Origin: Berberis thunbergii
Lineage: Eukaryota; Streptophyta; Magnoliopsida; Ranunculales; Berberidaceae
Direction: 5' to 3'
Length of the DNA: 64,000 nt
Assembly (NCBI GenBank): GCA_003290165.1
Contig: QNQO01000590.1
Coordinates: 248,001-312,000, forward strand
The stretch's first letter is position 1; each line of letters starts with the position of its first letter. Shown here piece by piece: positions 1 to 11,129 of the stretch. The position numbers and the translations under genes were made by a program. Under the pieces are notes generated by a model. That model was given only the letters and a program-made list of their open reading frames with translations, was not told the origin of the DNA and did no database searches.

Positions 1-3000
1 AAACGTGTCCATATAAACTGGGAGGAAGAACTTAAAAGACTCGGTGAGGACTAAAACTTCATTGTAATTTGAGTTTGAATTATCGTTTTTTGTATTACTA
101 GTTTGGCATAAAGGGATGTATGATTTTTCAGTTAAAAGTAACCATCTTCAAAAATCTTGTCTTCAGTACAACATATCAAAGGTCTTGAAGTGGCTTCCTC
201 TTCATATCATAAACTTATGGATGAAAATCGCCAACTCTACAATCAAGTACAAGACCTGAAGGGTAACACTACTTGATATATTATTTTCTTTAAACTTAAA
301 ATTCTATTCATATTTGTCACTAAGAACTATTTGATGGTTTATGGATTTCTCACAGGGAGCATTAGAGTGTTTTGTAGAGTGAGACCCTTTTTACCAGGGC
401 AATCTGACGGACAATCCACAGTAGATTATATTGGAGAAAATGGAAACATTATGATTGTCAATCCAAATAAGCAAGGAAAAGATGCAAGGAAGGTCTTCAC
501 ATTCAACAAGGTGTTTGGAGCCAATGTGACGCAAAGTGAGTATATTCATTCACTGAGCAAGACGTGCAATTGATCTTATAACCTTAGTCGAAAAGAATGA
601 GCCACTTAAACTTAGGAAATAGGAACATCTTAATCTAATCAACTTTGAAAATTTGAAAAAAAAAAAAAAAAAAAACTTTGTTATTTTCATGTAGTTAAGA
701 TACGTCTGTGGGTTGAAATTTTTGTTTACTTACATGAATTTTTGTTCTTTTTATGCAGAACAAATATTTGCAGATACCGAACAATTACTCAGATCTGTCC
801 TAGATGGTTACAATGTTTGCATATTTGCTTATGGACAGACCGGCTCTGGGAAGACATACACAATGGTAAGTAAAAAAAAATAGAGATTAATATATAACAG
901 GATTAGGTAATCGATTATTCTATCTTACGGTTGTGTACTAATCTTTTCTCACAAGAGAATGAGAAAAACTTTTATTGAAGTCTTGAATGAGATGATATTT
1001 GATATAAACAAAATGCAAATGGTAACAAGTTTTTTACTTTTGCAGAGCGGACCTGATTTAACAACAGAGGAAACGTGGGGTGTAAACTACCGAGCTCTAA
1101 ATGATTTATTCCAGATTTCAAAGTCTAGGATGAATTTTATTAGATATGAAGTTAGCGTCCAGATGATTGAAATCTACAATGAACAAGTGAGGGATCTTCT
1201 TGTCTCTGATGGTTCTAATAGAAGATATCCTTTTGTGATTTTCTTGATGTAGTAAATTTTTTTAATCATCTACTGGTCTAATTTACATTAGATTTTCAGA
1301 AGTTTACTTGTTTGCCTTAATTTTCCACACATTGGATATATTGAACAATACTCAACCATCTGGTCTAAACGTACCTGATGCAAGTTTGGTTCCAGTTAAA
1401 TGTACACAAGATGTCTTGGATTTGATGAAAATTGGGCAAAGGAACCGCGCTGTAGGAGCTACTGCTTTAAATGAACGAAGTAGTCGCTCTCATAGGTATG
1501 AACATTTCCTCTTATATTTTTGTTTTGGGACACTAATATTCTCGTCTTCTAATCATCCTTGTTTGTGTGTTTTCATTTCTTTTGTAGTGTGTTAACGGTG
1601 CACGTCCTTGGAAAAGAAATAGTTTCTGGGTCCATTCTCCGAGCATCCCTTCATCTAGTGGATCTTGCAGGAAGTGAGAGAGTTGATAGGTCTGAGGTCG
1701 TCGGAGAAAGACTGAAGGAAGCCCAACATATTAATAGATCACTTTCAGCACTTGGAGATGTTATATCCTCCCTTGCTCAGAAAAGTAAACATATTCCCTA
1801 CAGGAATAGCAAACTTACTCAAGTGTTGCAAGATTCATTAGGTAATAGTTAGTCTTTATAATAAAGGGTCTTTCATTTCAGTCGACAGAACATTCATTTC
1901 CTAGATGGATCGATGACCACCATCAAGATGAGTGTTGTTGGAGATCATCTAAGTTAGCCGCCGATTTACTGAAACCATGTTGTGTGATTACGTGTGCTTC
2001 ATTTACTTTTACTGATCACACTGTAGTTTTTCTATTATAGGTGGACAGGCTAAAACCCTTATGTTTGTACACATAAACCCTGAAGCCAATTCTATTGGAG
2101 AGACAATAAGCACACTGAAATTCGCTGAGCGAGTAGCCTCTATAGACCTTGGGGCAGCTCGATCGAATAAGGAAACGGGTGAATTAAGGGAGCTCAAGGA
2201 CGAGGTTTGATTATTACTGCCTGTTATTTGATTCTACTTTCATGGTTTTGTTTTGTTGAATTTAAATTAATTTTTTTTTTTGCTTTTCTAGATCTCAAAC
2301 CTCAAGCAAGCATTAGAGAGGAAAGAAACAGAGTTGCAACAGCTCAAATGTAGTAATTTGCATATGGGCGTAGAGTCACAAAAGGCGAGAGCAGTTTCGC
2401 CTTTCCATATGCCAAAAATTTGTCCTAATGCCAACTCCAGACCTGAAATAACTCAGCGATCCAACAGTGAAAGAGGCAATGAGGTGTGTTATACAATCCG
2501 TAAACTCTTTGCTTAACAAAACATAGATGTGTTAAGAGTTGATCTTTATTAATTTTATTGGATTTCAGGTTAGGAGTTCTTCTTCTGGAAAGCAAAGGTC
2601 ACGTTTCCCCTTGACATTCACCAATAAGGAATCTATTCCCAGGATGCCTTTCCTTGCTGAAGAGAGCTTGACGAACTCTGGGAAGCCAAGATCACCATCA
2701 CCACCTGTGAGGAGATCAATATCTACTGATAGAGGGACATTCATTAGAAGCAAGCTCAAGCCTGATGCTTCCGAGAATCAACCGACAGTTAAATCACAGT
2801 TCCCAGCCAGAGTAGCTGTTAACAAATCTGTTGCTGCAGTACCTGCATTCCCTACAAATGAGAACAACTCAGGGCGGTATTTGGCCTCACAAACACTTGC
2901 AAAGCAAGAGAATGTTTCTGACACTCTCTACAATCTCCAGCGCAACAATTGGAGGAAAGTCCACCCAGAAAATGAAGATGAGCAATTCAAGCAAGTGCTT

Positions 3001-3503
3001 AATGTTAGGCAAGGCGGTATCAGGAAAAGCAAACCTGAGAATAAGGCTAAAGTCAAGCACCAGCAACCAGCTAGAACTCAGAAGATTGATGTAGCCCTAC
3101 AGTTACTTTCTGAAACAGAATTAGGAGAAAGGGTGGAGGAAAACCACAAAAGCGACTTCTTGGAGATTGAAATTGAGCATGGGTTTGTCGAGTCACCATT
3201 GCTTACTATGAAAAAGCAGCACGAAAACTATTCTAGGATATCTCAGAATCTTGAACCCAGGTAAGATCTTTTTCTTAAAATTATTTCTAGTGCATGTACT
3301 CTAGAAAACTCGGTAGAAATGTTTCACAGTGTTTTCTTCAGTCTTCACTAAAAAGCACCTACATGTTACCTCCTTGCAGAGTAATGGTGCAGACAGTTGA
3401 GCCTTTACTAGCAGAAAAATATGAGGAAAGCAACAACACTTCCATGGCTAGCTTCAGGAGAAGCCGTTCTACACCCCGTGGAAAGTTTCCAAACGTACAG
3501 TAA
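1..3503 (+). CDS. KIN14: KIN-14 type kinesin, 5' end outside the window
   Basis: This is a microtubule motor of the plant KIN-14 family, ATP-driven and expected to be minus-end directed. Eleven exons were joined by phase: 1-43, 182-262, 356-535, 759-865, 1046-1224, 1331-1495, 1588-1841, 2041-2204, 2292-2483, 2569-3260, 3380-3503. They sum to 2181 nt, or 726 codons plus TAA, with no internal stop. A short coiled-coil neck ([13 protein letters not shown]) precedes the motor start [11 protein letters not shown], so the motor is internal or C-terminal, as in KIN-14. Visible motifs are P-loop GQTGSGKT, switch I NERSSRSH, switch II DLAGSE, and [17 protein letters not shown]. After the motor a coiled coil ([13 protein letters not shown]) leads to a basic, Ser/Pro-rich tail with [11 protein letters not shown]. 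The missing N-terminus would carry a calponin-homology domain if this is the KP1/KCH subgroup; that is inference. One intron is AT-AC. Confidence 0.95.
1225..1330 (+). other. U12-type AT-AC intron in the kinesin gene
   Basis: The intron starts ATATCCTTTT, the U12 5' splice consensus, and ends in CAC. A branch-like GCCTTAAT lies about 13 nt before the 3' end. Joining AG at 1223-1224 to ATTGGATATA at 1331 gives SNRRLDI, the residues expected at this point of KIN-14 motors, and keeps the whole 2181-nt frame open. A GT-AG alternative (GT inside TTTTGTGATT to TTTTCAG at about 1299) would insert unrelated residues, so I prefer AT-AC. Confidence 0.82.
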
Positions 3504-5240
3504 AATTCCACAGGATACATATTTATAGAGAGGTTATTATTTTCCGGAAAATGTTGATTGTTTGTACAGTGTCATTAACCGCAAACTTGAAAAATTGCAC
3601 ACATCCTTTGATTGTATCGTTCTTGTTGTAATTCAGCTGGTACTACTACATGTTTACGTTTTGTACTCTCAGTACATCAATGAAAATTATATAAATTCAT
3701 TCAGCAAAGTTTCGAATAACTTGAAGCAAAACCCCAAATAACTCTAAATGATAATTTCTAACAAATTTCAAACACTCATATAGATAATATGCAGCATTTT
3801 TTTTCAAGGATTTATCATGAAATTTTTCCCAAAAAAAGACCAAACACACCATGGATATTGTTAGGACAAAATTTTGGAAAAAAAAGTTTAACCAACATTT
3901 AGATGAAGATGTTCACAATTCTCTATATATGTTCACAATTCTCTATGTCGCTTTGGTTGATGAAGATGAAGTGGCATTGTTGATAGGTGATATTAAGAAA
4001 AAGAGCCTACAAAAGAACCAAATCCAGACCATCCTTGATAAATGCTATATTAGTGTACAAGAAAGAACATGTTTTTGGTAAGAAATGTTTCTCAACAAGA
4101 GCAACGCAACGTTTGATCAGAGGAGGATGGTAAAGATCATAGTTTTATTGTGATGATCATTGACGAAAATATTAGGAAATCAGGTTTTTGCAACAGGTTT
4201 TGCAATCAAGGTGACATTGCGTGATTGCACGCTAATTATGCATGCTCAGGATTTGATTGTACAGATTGGTAAAGTTGTTTTTGTTTACCATTTCATTTCT
4301 TCATGGGGGATCAATTCCAGTTTATAATCTCATTCTTTATTTTTCCAATTTTATAATCTAAACTTACTGTTTGCTCAAATATTTTTCATGACTTAATTTT
4401 TATTTGTTTGTTTATCTATCTATCTACTTGTTAGCATCGAATGAAATTTATTGACTTTGCCACCAAATTCTGAAAACCATTATTGTCGAAGTAGATTGTA
4501 AACAAAAACCAACAATTCTGGTCAGTCAGGTTTGCTCGCCATTTTTGGTTTTCTTACACTTCTAATCCTTGTATAGATATTGTTTATGGTTGTGTTTTAA
4601 AGGAAAGTGATAAAAAGAGTAAAAAAGCCAAAACTTAGTAAAAAAATGGCTAAAAAACCTGACTTAAAAAAGCCAAAACCTGGCAAAAAAATGGCTAAAA
4701 AACCTAACTGACTAGACTTACTCAACAAAAACACAAACACGATTGCCAACGCTATCTCAAATCTTTTCGAAACAACCTTGTATTAGTCTTGTAGAGTGTA
4801 GACTATGGCATTTCAGTCATCTTTCTCCATTTTTATTGAGATGGACTAGTTTCACTGAAACAACAAAAATTCATACTTCATATTTTGTTTTTTAAGAACA
4901 TGAATGTCACCTACAAAAGAGTAATAAAAACACAAAAATATTAGAAAACCAAGTTTTTGTAACTAGGATGATGACGTAGAGTGATCTTGAAAGAATGATG
5001 AAATTTCCAAAGTATTTATGTATCTCGAGGTTGTAAAAACTTCTCTAATGATGCCACATCATCCCGATTGCAAAACTTGGTTCCCTAACCTCACTCAATA
5101 AAACATGGTACATGGTTTTTCATCGGCAGCGCACTCAAACGAGACGCGGAAAACTGGAATCAGTATTCCACAGAACTTGAAATTTTTCCCCTGTTCTAAT
5201 TTCTACTGAACCCTGAGGGTTTAAAGAGTGCTTATATGAT
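3504..5240. other. intergenic spacer, no gene seen
   Basis: This is AT-rich sequence downstream of the kinesin stop. A 3' UTR probably runs to about 3690, where AATGAAAA-type poly(A) signals occur. A 76-codon open stretch at 3851-4081 has no recognisable domain. Short internal repeats of GCTAAAAAACCT are present at 4650-4710. Confidence 0.5.
4941..5088. mobile_element. small palindromic MITE-like element
   Basis: The left end TTAGAAAACCAAGTTTTTG and the right end CAAAACTTGGTTCCCTAA are near inverted copies. The arms continue inward (GGATGATG / CATCATCC). The element is about 148 bp and non-coding. The superfamily is not clear. A related half-copy may lie at 4172-4205. Confidence 0.5.
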
Positions 5241-5339
5241 GGGCTTAAGAAAGCCCAACCCAAATAACAAGCCCAATAAGAGCATCCCCAATTGTCATAA
5301 ACCCTAAACCATCTCAAATTTCCCGCTCAATTAGGGTTT
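5241..5339 (+). promoter_or_regulatory. RecX promoter with site II and telo-box motifs
   Basis: Within 130 bp of the RecX start there are three GGGCTT/AAGCCCA (site II, TCP-binding type) motifs at 5241-5246, 5251-5257 and 5270-5275. A telo-box AAACCCTAA lies at 5299-5307 and an inverted TTAGGGTTT at 5331-5339. In plants this pairing is typical of growth-linked genes for organelle, ribosomal and DNA-maintenance proteins. The motifs are seen directly; TCP control is inference. Confidence 0.6.
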
Positions 5340-5368
5340 TCAGCTTGTAAAAAAAAATTCCCCAAAAA

Positions 5369-8300
5369 ATGGCGATTTTGGCCGCAAATCTGAGCTCTGC
5401 ACTCACATTCGAGCTTCGATTCAGCTTTCATCAACCCTATGGTACGAATTTTTCTTGTAATTTCAATTCTCTGTCGTTTGATTGATCAGAAAGTTCACAT
5501 TTTTATCAATTTTGAGATGTGGGTATTGAAATTTTTGGTGATTTCGTCGTTGGGTTTCTTTCTTTTCTTGTCCAGGGTAAGAAAAGGTGCAAACTTTATT
5601 AGGTGTTATAGTAGAGGTTATCAAAGTTCAGGTCCCATTAGGTACATTCCAAAGAAATGCTCTGATGTTAAAAAGAATCAAACTTTTTCGCCTTGGAAGA
5701 AATTGGAGAAACCTGAAGTTGAAAACTTTCCGGGTTCAGTTTCATTCAAAAATAGTTTTTCGCTGAATTCGGGCAAGACTTCTAGGGGAGAGCCCTGTGT
5801 CAAAGCTGGTACATAAATTTTTATTTATTTTATTTTCATTGTGATATTATTCATTAGCTTTATAGTTACATTTGTGATGTTGTGAAGTGAATATAGATGA
5901 TATGTTTGAAGACGCTGATGAATTTATTAAGTTGGAAGAAGAGGGTAATTCCGAGTCGGAGGACGTTATTGATGGACTGGGATTCTCGGCTGAGAATGAG
6001 CCATGTGATGAAGATACAAAATGGACCGGTAAAACGAAGCAAGATGCCGAAAAGGCTGCAATTGAAGCACTTGCAACTAGGTTTGAAAATCTCAATGCTT
6101 GGATGGTCGTATACTAGTTAGGTTTTTTTTAGGTGCATTTTGGTTCTGTCATTGACTCATTGTTTTGATTATAAGGTTTGACTCTACAGAGCTTATACAG
6201 CTATGGAGTTGCAGAAAAAACTACGAGGAAAAAAGTTTGCTCCCAAAGTAGTCGATGAAGTGGTAGCTGACTTGCGAAAGAGGTAATTAACAATGTAACT
6301 TGAGTATATCTAGCTGAATATGGCTAATAATGTATCACTACTATAGCTGTCTGGAATACGAGCACACTTTCAAAGAGCTATCTGCATCAGTTTAGAGCTC
6401 TCCAGTTATTATTTATTGGTCTTTCTCTATTCCATATCACTACCAGAATATTCATGACGAAGAGGGATGAGCTATGCCCATAATATTACTCGACTCCTGA
6501 GGTTTTATCAGTCTTGATGCCTCTTTACGCATTCAAAATCATTTAGGGTGGCCACCTTGTTGAGTCAGAGTCCAATTTTTTTGAGACTTACACACAATAG
6601 TTTTATTAACTCCTCTCATTTTGGGACTTTAATCTTTTTCTCCTAAGAAGATGAAACTTATAGTAGATAATGGGGGGCTCCTTGTTGCGAATGTAAACAT
6701 CGATGTCATTAGCAATTCATGAGAATTTAAGGTTAGTTGGGGATTGAATTTGAATCACAGTTACATCTTGCATTGTTTTCTTAGAATTTCAATTCAAAAT
6801 GCATATTCCATTCCTACTTCTATATCGTAAGCAAGTTTTTTCTGTTTTTTGTATCATGTAGGGGGGTGATAAACGACTATTTATACGCGGAAACATTTTC
6901 TCACTCTAGGTGGTCTACCTCAACTTGGGGGCCAAGACGGATTAAACAAGTAATTCTGCACTTCAGAACTCTCTTTCTCCCACATTTCTGTGTTTCCATT
7001 GTGCATGCACAAATTGTGTCTTTTCAATTGCTCCACCATTTAAGGTTTACATGTGGGTGTGGCAGATGATAGCCCAAAGCTATGGATCAAACCATGGTTC
7101 AGGGATCCATTAAGAACCTTACATAATACAAGCTTGCATTTTTTTTCTATTTCATGGTGTGTGCTAGAACAGTTTTCATGGCTGTGTATCTAAATCCCAA
7201 GCTCAAACTGTTCTAGCACACACCATGAAAACTGTTCTAGCACACACCCTGATGCTCACAATGCTGAACTTAACAACTTGCTACCATCTATGCGAATCAA
7301 ATCTTAGCCAATGCATCTGACTTCCAATGGCACATTAAAAATCTCGAGACTGAGGAGAATAATTAAATTATTTTAAGAAAATGTCAAGAGAGTTGCTTGA
7401 AACTTTAATGCAATTCATGGCAGAAGTTAAGGCAGGTTCTCCAAATTATACTGATATTAATACTGATTTGGACTCGGCCAAAAGTTGTGCAGATGGGTTC
7501 GATGGTTAGGAGGTTTAAAGTCTCCATTGACAAAGTAGTACAATATTTTCTCTCAATTCTCTGGAGTCTGGTTTGGGATTGTACTACCTGATTTCCTATT
7601 TAACTTAGAATTACTTGAGTTCTTGTGAATAACTTTCTTTTACTGCATTAGCTCTTCATAAGTTTCATTCTAACTATGTCAACATAAAAGATAAATAATT
7701 AAAATATTTCTTAAATCATATGGTGCACATGACCGCGTCCAGTAAAATCAAGTACCAAATTTTATTGATGCCATGATTAGTAACATATGTATGGTTTTGA
7801 TCAAAAAAACATGTGGGTAATGTCAAGGGCAATCAAGGCTGATTGAGTGTAATCATTATCTTCCTTTGTCAATGGAGATGCTACTTTCAGCTCCTTGAAC
7901 CCATTTTCACATGTCGAAGCCGCATCGATGGCAGAACTCATCTGAAGGTTAGCTCCCTGGTAATCTTTTGAGTTCATGTCAGTGATTGCCTCATCAATAG
8001 TGTCATCTGCATCAGAGTAAAGCTCCTTGCAGTCTTTTAAGGCTTTCTTAGTCGCTGAATCAGTGCTTTTGTCATTCAAAAGACTTTCAATGTGTGATTG
8101 GATAGAAGTTGATTTTGCTTTAGTCAATTTCATAGAGATGACACCAAGTCCTTGAAGGTCGGCACTGTGACTATCTGGGTCGGATTGGAAGGATGATACA
8201 CAAAAGTCATAGTTATATCAGGCCCTGCAATTTTTTTGCAAGTTTCAGTGACAATATCTGCACTTTGGGCACCCTGGAAGAGGCAAAGGACGAAAAAAAA

Positions 8301-9532
8301 GAGAGGGGATGATAGAGAAGAGGAATTCATGGTTTTGGGGTTTTCCTCTGACTAACTAATGTTTTATAGCTTGGGCAAAAAAAATATATGGGAGGAATAT
8401 TTATATGGATTTTGTCTTTCAGTTTCTATATTTTTGTGTGCATTTATTTCCTTTCTATTTTTGCTTTACATTAAAAGCTGTATATATTGACTAAGATTTT
8501 GATAAAATGTAAATACATGATGGGGAAATCAAATGGATTTGCATTAATTAAGGAGATCATTTAATTTAATCAGATGAATGTTTGGAAGAATAAATTTGCA
8601 AAATGGGAAGAAAGTTGGGTGAAATTTTAGACTGGTATCATATCAAGTATATGATATAAAGTTTATCAATCACAAAAGGTGTGGACCAACCTTATTCTGT
8701 GCATTCAATCGCTTGTGACACTGCCATATTGTGTGGCGAGTGAGATTCTTGCCAGTGGCCTGAGTATCCAACCCTCTTGTCGCCAGTGGATGTACCCAAA
8801 GTCAAAATGATCAACTATCAAGCTTTGACTGATCCTTGTGTCTCATTCAGCTGTTGACTATCAGTTAATGCTGTCAATCAACTATAACTATCAAGCTTTG
8901 ACTGATCCTTGACCTGGGTTGATTGTTTGAGAATTTGACGAGCCAGTTTAGTGACATTTTGAGCCCATTGTCTCCCTATCTGGCAAGAAATGACTATAAA
9001 AATGAGCAGGAGCGGCTAGTAGGAAACTCTTTTGAATTGTATCTGTTACTTTTTTTGTCTGTTTTATTTTATTTACTTTTGCGACAATACAATTTTAAGA
9101 ACAATGTTAAGACAATACAATTTTGGTACCGTTGATGATCCATTTGTAGCATTTGCCACTTCAATTGCTTGTATTTCTCTTAGTTATAGTTTGTACTTGT
9201 TAATTTTCTGCACGAGTTGCTTGAAACAAGAGATGCCAATTTTTTGACAGGCTCTTCACAAAAAGGGGGTGAGTAATGCAGATGCAGAAAAGGCGACAAA
9301 ATATGTTTTTGACAGTGATGATTCTGAAGGCGATCATGGATCAAATCTTGGTATGTCTAAACAATCCATGGACCGTCTCTTCCTTCAGGCATCGAAGCAA
9401 TGGCTACGGGGTCAAGATGTGCCACATGATAAGAGGAAAGCCAGGACCATTCGGTGGCTACAGTATCGTGGGTTTAATTGGGGAGTCACCAGTTCCATTT
9501 TAAAGAAGCTAGAATCTCAGTGTCCACCATAG
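5369..9532 (+). CDS. RECX: RecX family regulatory protein, organelle-type
   Basis: This is a plant homologue of bacterial RecX, a modulator of RecA recombinase filaments, probably acting in plastids or mitochondria. Exons by phase are 5369-5441, 5587-5808, 5888-6080, 6190-6282, 6862-6949 and 9251-9532, giving 951 nt or 316 codons plus TAG. The N-terminal 45 residues are rich in Ser, Ala, Phe and Arg, like a transit peptide. An acidic stretch (exon 3, DADEFIKLEEE) precedes the RecX core: RAYTAMELQKKLRGKKF, then GVINDYLYAETFSHSRW, WGPRRIKQALHKKGVS, and at the C-terminus WLQYRGFNWGVTSSILKKL. The second-exon acceptor at 5586 was chosen because the acceptor 11 nt upstream gives a stop. Bacterial RecX is usually 150-260 residues, so the extra length is the N-terminal extension. 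The last intron (2.3 kb) hosts two inhibitor pseudogenes. Confidence 0.9.
7150..7248. repeat. inverted repeat with an extra direct copy of one arm
   Basis: A 26-bp arm at 7150-7175 is a perfect inverse of 7205-7230, with a 29-bp loop. The core CTGTTCTAGCACACACC then recurs directly at 7232-7248. It lies in the last RecX intron, just upstream of the plus-strand inhibitor remnant. Confidence 0.8.
7298..7535 (+). pseudogene. decayed invertase/PME-inhibitor remnant
   Basis: Pieces of a plant invertase/pectin-methylesterase-inhibitor domain are readable in two frames. QILANASDFQWHIKNLE (7298-7348) matches the domain centre. After stops and a frameshift, SPNYTDINTDLDSAKSCADG (to about 7500) corresponds to the last helix with its conserved Cys. 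SPLTK follows after two more stops (about 7521-7535). No start or signal peptide is visible. The remnant lies in the RecX intron, opposite in orientation to the better copy at 7801-8330. It is clearly non-functional. Confidence 0.65.
7801..8330 (-). pseudogene. invertase/pectin-methylesterase inhibitor with one frameshift
   Basis: The family consists of small secreted four-helix proteins that inhibit cell-wall invertase or pectin methylesterase. Reading begins at 8330 with a signal peptide (hydrophobic SSPLFFFVLCLFQGAQSA), then IVTETCKKIAG with the first Cys. The frame breaks near 8205-8215. The next frame gives YDFCVSSFQSDPDSHSADLQ, the family's second-Cys region, and runs to the stop at 7801 through LKDCKELYSDADDTIDEA and AIDAASTCENGFKEL. 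All four conserved Cys are present across the two frames. Apart from one indel the gene has normal length (about 175 residues) and an intact end, so it is either a recent pseudogene or a sequencing indel. It is nested antisense in the RecX intron. Confidence 0.8.
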
Positions 9533-11129
9533 AAGCTTACCTACACTCTGTTGACAACCTCACGATAAGTTCTCCATTCTTCTTCTGCATCATGAAGTCC
9601 CATGGGATGTCTGGAATAGCAAGTAGCATACTACACACGGTTACTCAATTGATCTGTTTTCGTTAATCTGTTATTTGTAACTTGTATCACCATGTTGTCT
9701 TATGTGACAAGTTTATAGGGCTACTGTGCCACTTTGATGTACCATGTCACTGCATGGCTGTCAAAGATACCATTTCACCTGGAGTGATATATCCTGGCAA
9801 GCTTATTGCAGCGAATGACATGGTAATGATGATGAACATTTCTCAAAGTGGCACCAAGAAACATACTAGTCCCACTTTTGGTTGTTGATAATGCATTATA
9901 TATGTTTCACTCTAAAGGAATGTCTTCTCTGTGTTACGTACTATGAATGAAAATTGATAGCGTCCGTGAAAATCAAATTTCTCCTTTTCTCATACTGCGA
10001 TTCTGTTATGTCTTTTTTTGTGCAATTCATATTCATATCTAGGTAAACACTCAGGAGTAGATTAAAAACGTCAAATATGTACTGCATCGAAATTCTTATC
10101 CACCATTTTACTAGTCTAAGCAAAAATAGCCTTAGAGGAACCCCACTGGTCGAATATGCATCATTTATATAGTCAGAAAACACATTTTTTGTGTATGTAT
10201 GTACAGATCTAGGTACCATATATACTTTTGTACTGTAAGTATATAACTAACGTGTTGTAGATGGTGGAAAAGAGTAGGAGCTTTCATTGCTTAAAAGTTT
10301 CTTTCAGAACAGCACATGAGCTCTATTCAGGAAGTCGTGGAGCCATGTGAGCCCTGCTGTAAACCTAACAATGAGAGATGACTATTAGCTGAATCTATCA
10401 TGTTCTTTCTATAAATTCCAATAGTATAATCCAAAACACTCCCCAATCATTGCACCAATTTCAATTACACACACTCACTCCTTTAAACCTTCACTTCTCA
10501 TCTCCCAAGACATCCTTGCCCCATCTAGAATTGCAGGGATAGTAATAAACATTCATCCACTTAGAAATGTGTGTTTAGTCCATTATCATAAACTTGGTTA
10601 TTTTTTATATTAACATCCCCTGTTTTTGCTCATTTTTGTTTTAAGTTTAATCATGTTTTTATGAAGAATGGATGCATATTCTTGTGTTCTGTGTAATTCA
10701 TGGTTTTATATAAACACCTCAGTGAATTAATATCGTCCATTCGAACAAGTCAGTGGGTTTATCCATAAACTACCATGAAAAGTTGAAAACGATTGATCAT
10801 ACTATTGAAGTCTGTCTTGATTGCTCCTTTTTGTGCTATAAATTGTTGATTTCGACATATTATTAAGGTTGAAAAGATGATTTGTGTAGTTGTGTTACTG
10901 TTACGTACTAAGTTTTGGCATTAATGTGCAGATGTATATGTAAAAGCTTTGAGCCTCTGAGTGAAATTTGTTTGAATGATTCTCACTTGCAAAAGAATAC
11001 TAAACAATTAATATTATTACAATTTACAGGAATTACTAATTGAAAATTACACATCTAACTGTGGTTAACTCCTGTATTCTGTGATTCATCTTAGAATATA
11101 TGGTGTGATCGAAGCTTCCTAAACTGCGC
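9533..11129. other. spacer between the convergent RecX and receptor-kinase genes
   Basis: This holds the RecX 3' UTR (ending perhaps near 9950, AATGAAAATTG) and the downstream region of the minus-strand receptor kinase. I see no coding domain, tandem array or element boundary. The longest open stretches (9682-9888 and 9941-10219) look random. Confidence 0.5.

Noticed and set aside
3851..4081. A 76-codon open frame downstream of the kinesin gene
   Set aside because: No recognisable domain and no splice context; composition fits random AT-rich DNA.
5439..5816. A 125-codon open frame from within the first RecX intron through exon 2
   Set aside because: It reads across an intron; using the acceptor at 5586 with the start at 5369 gives a consistent RecX frame.
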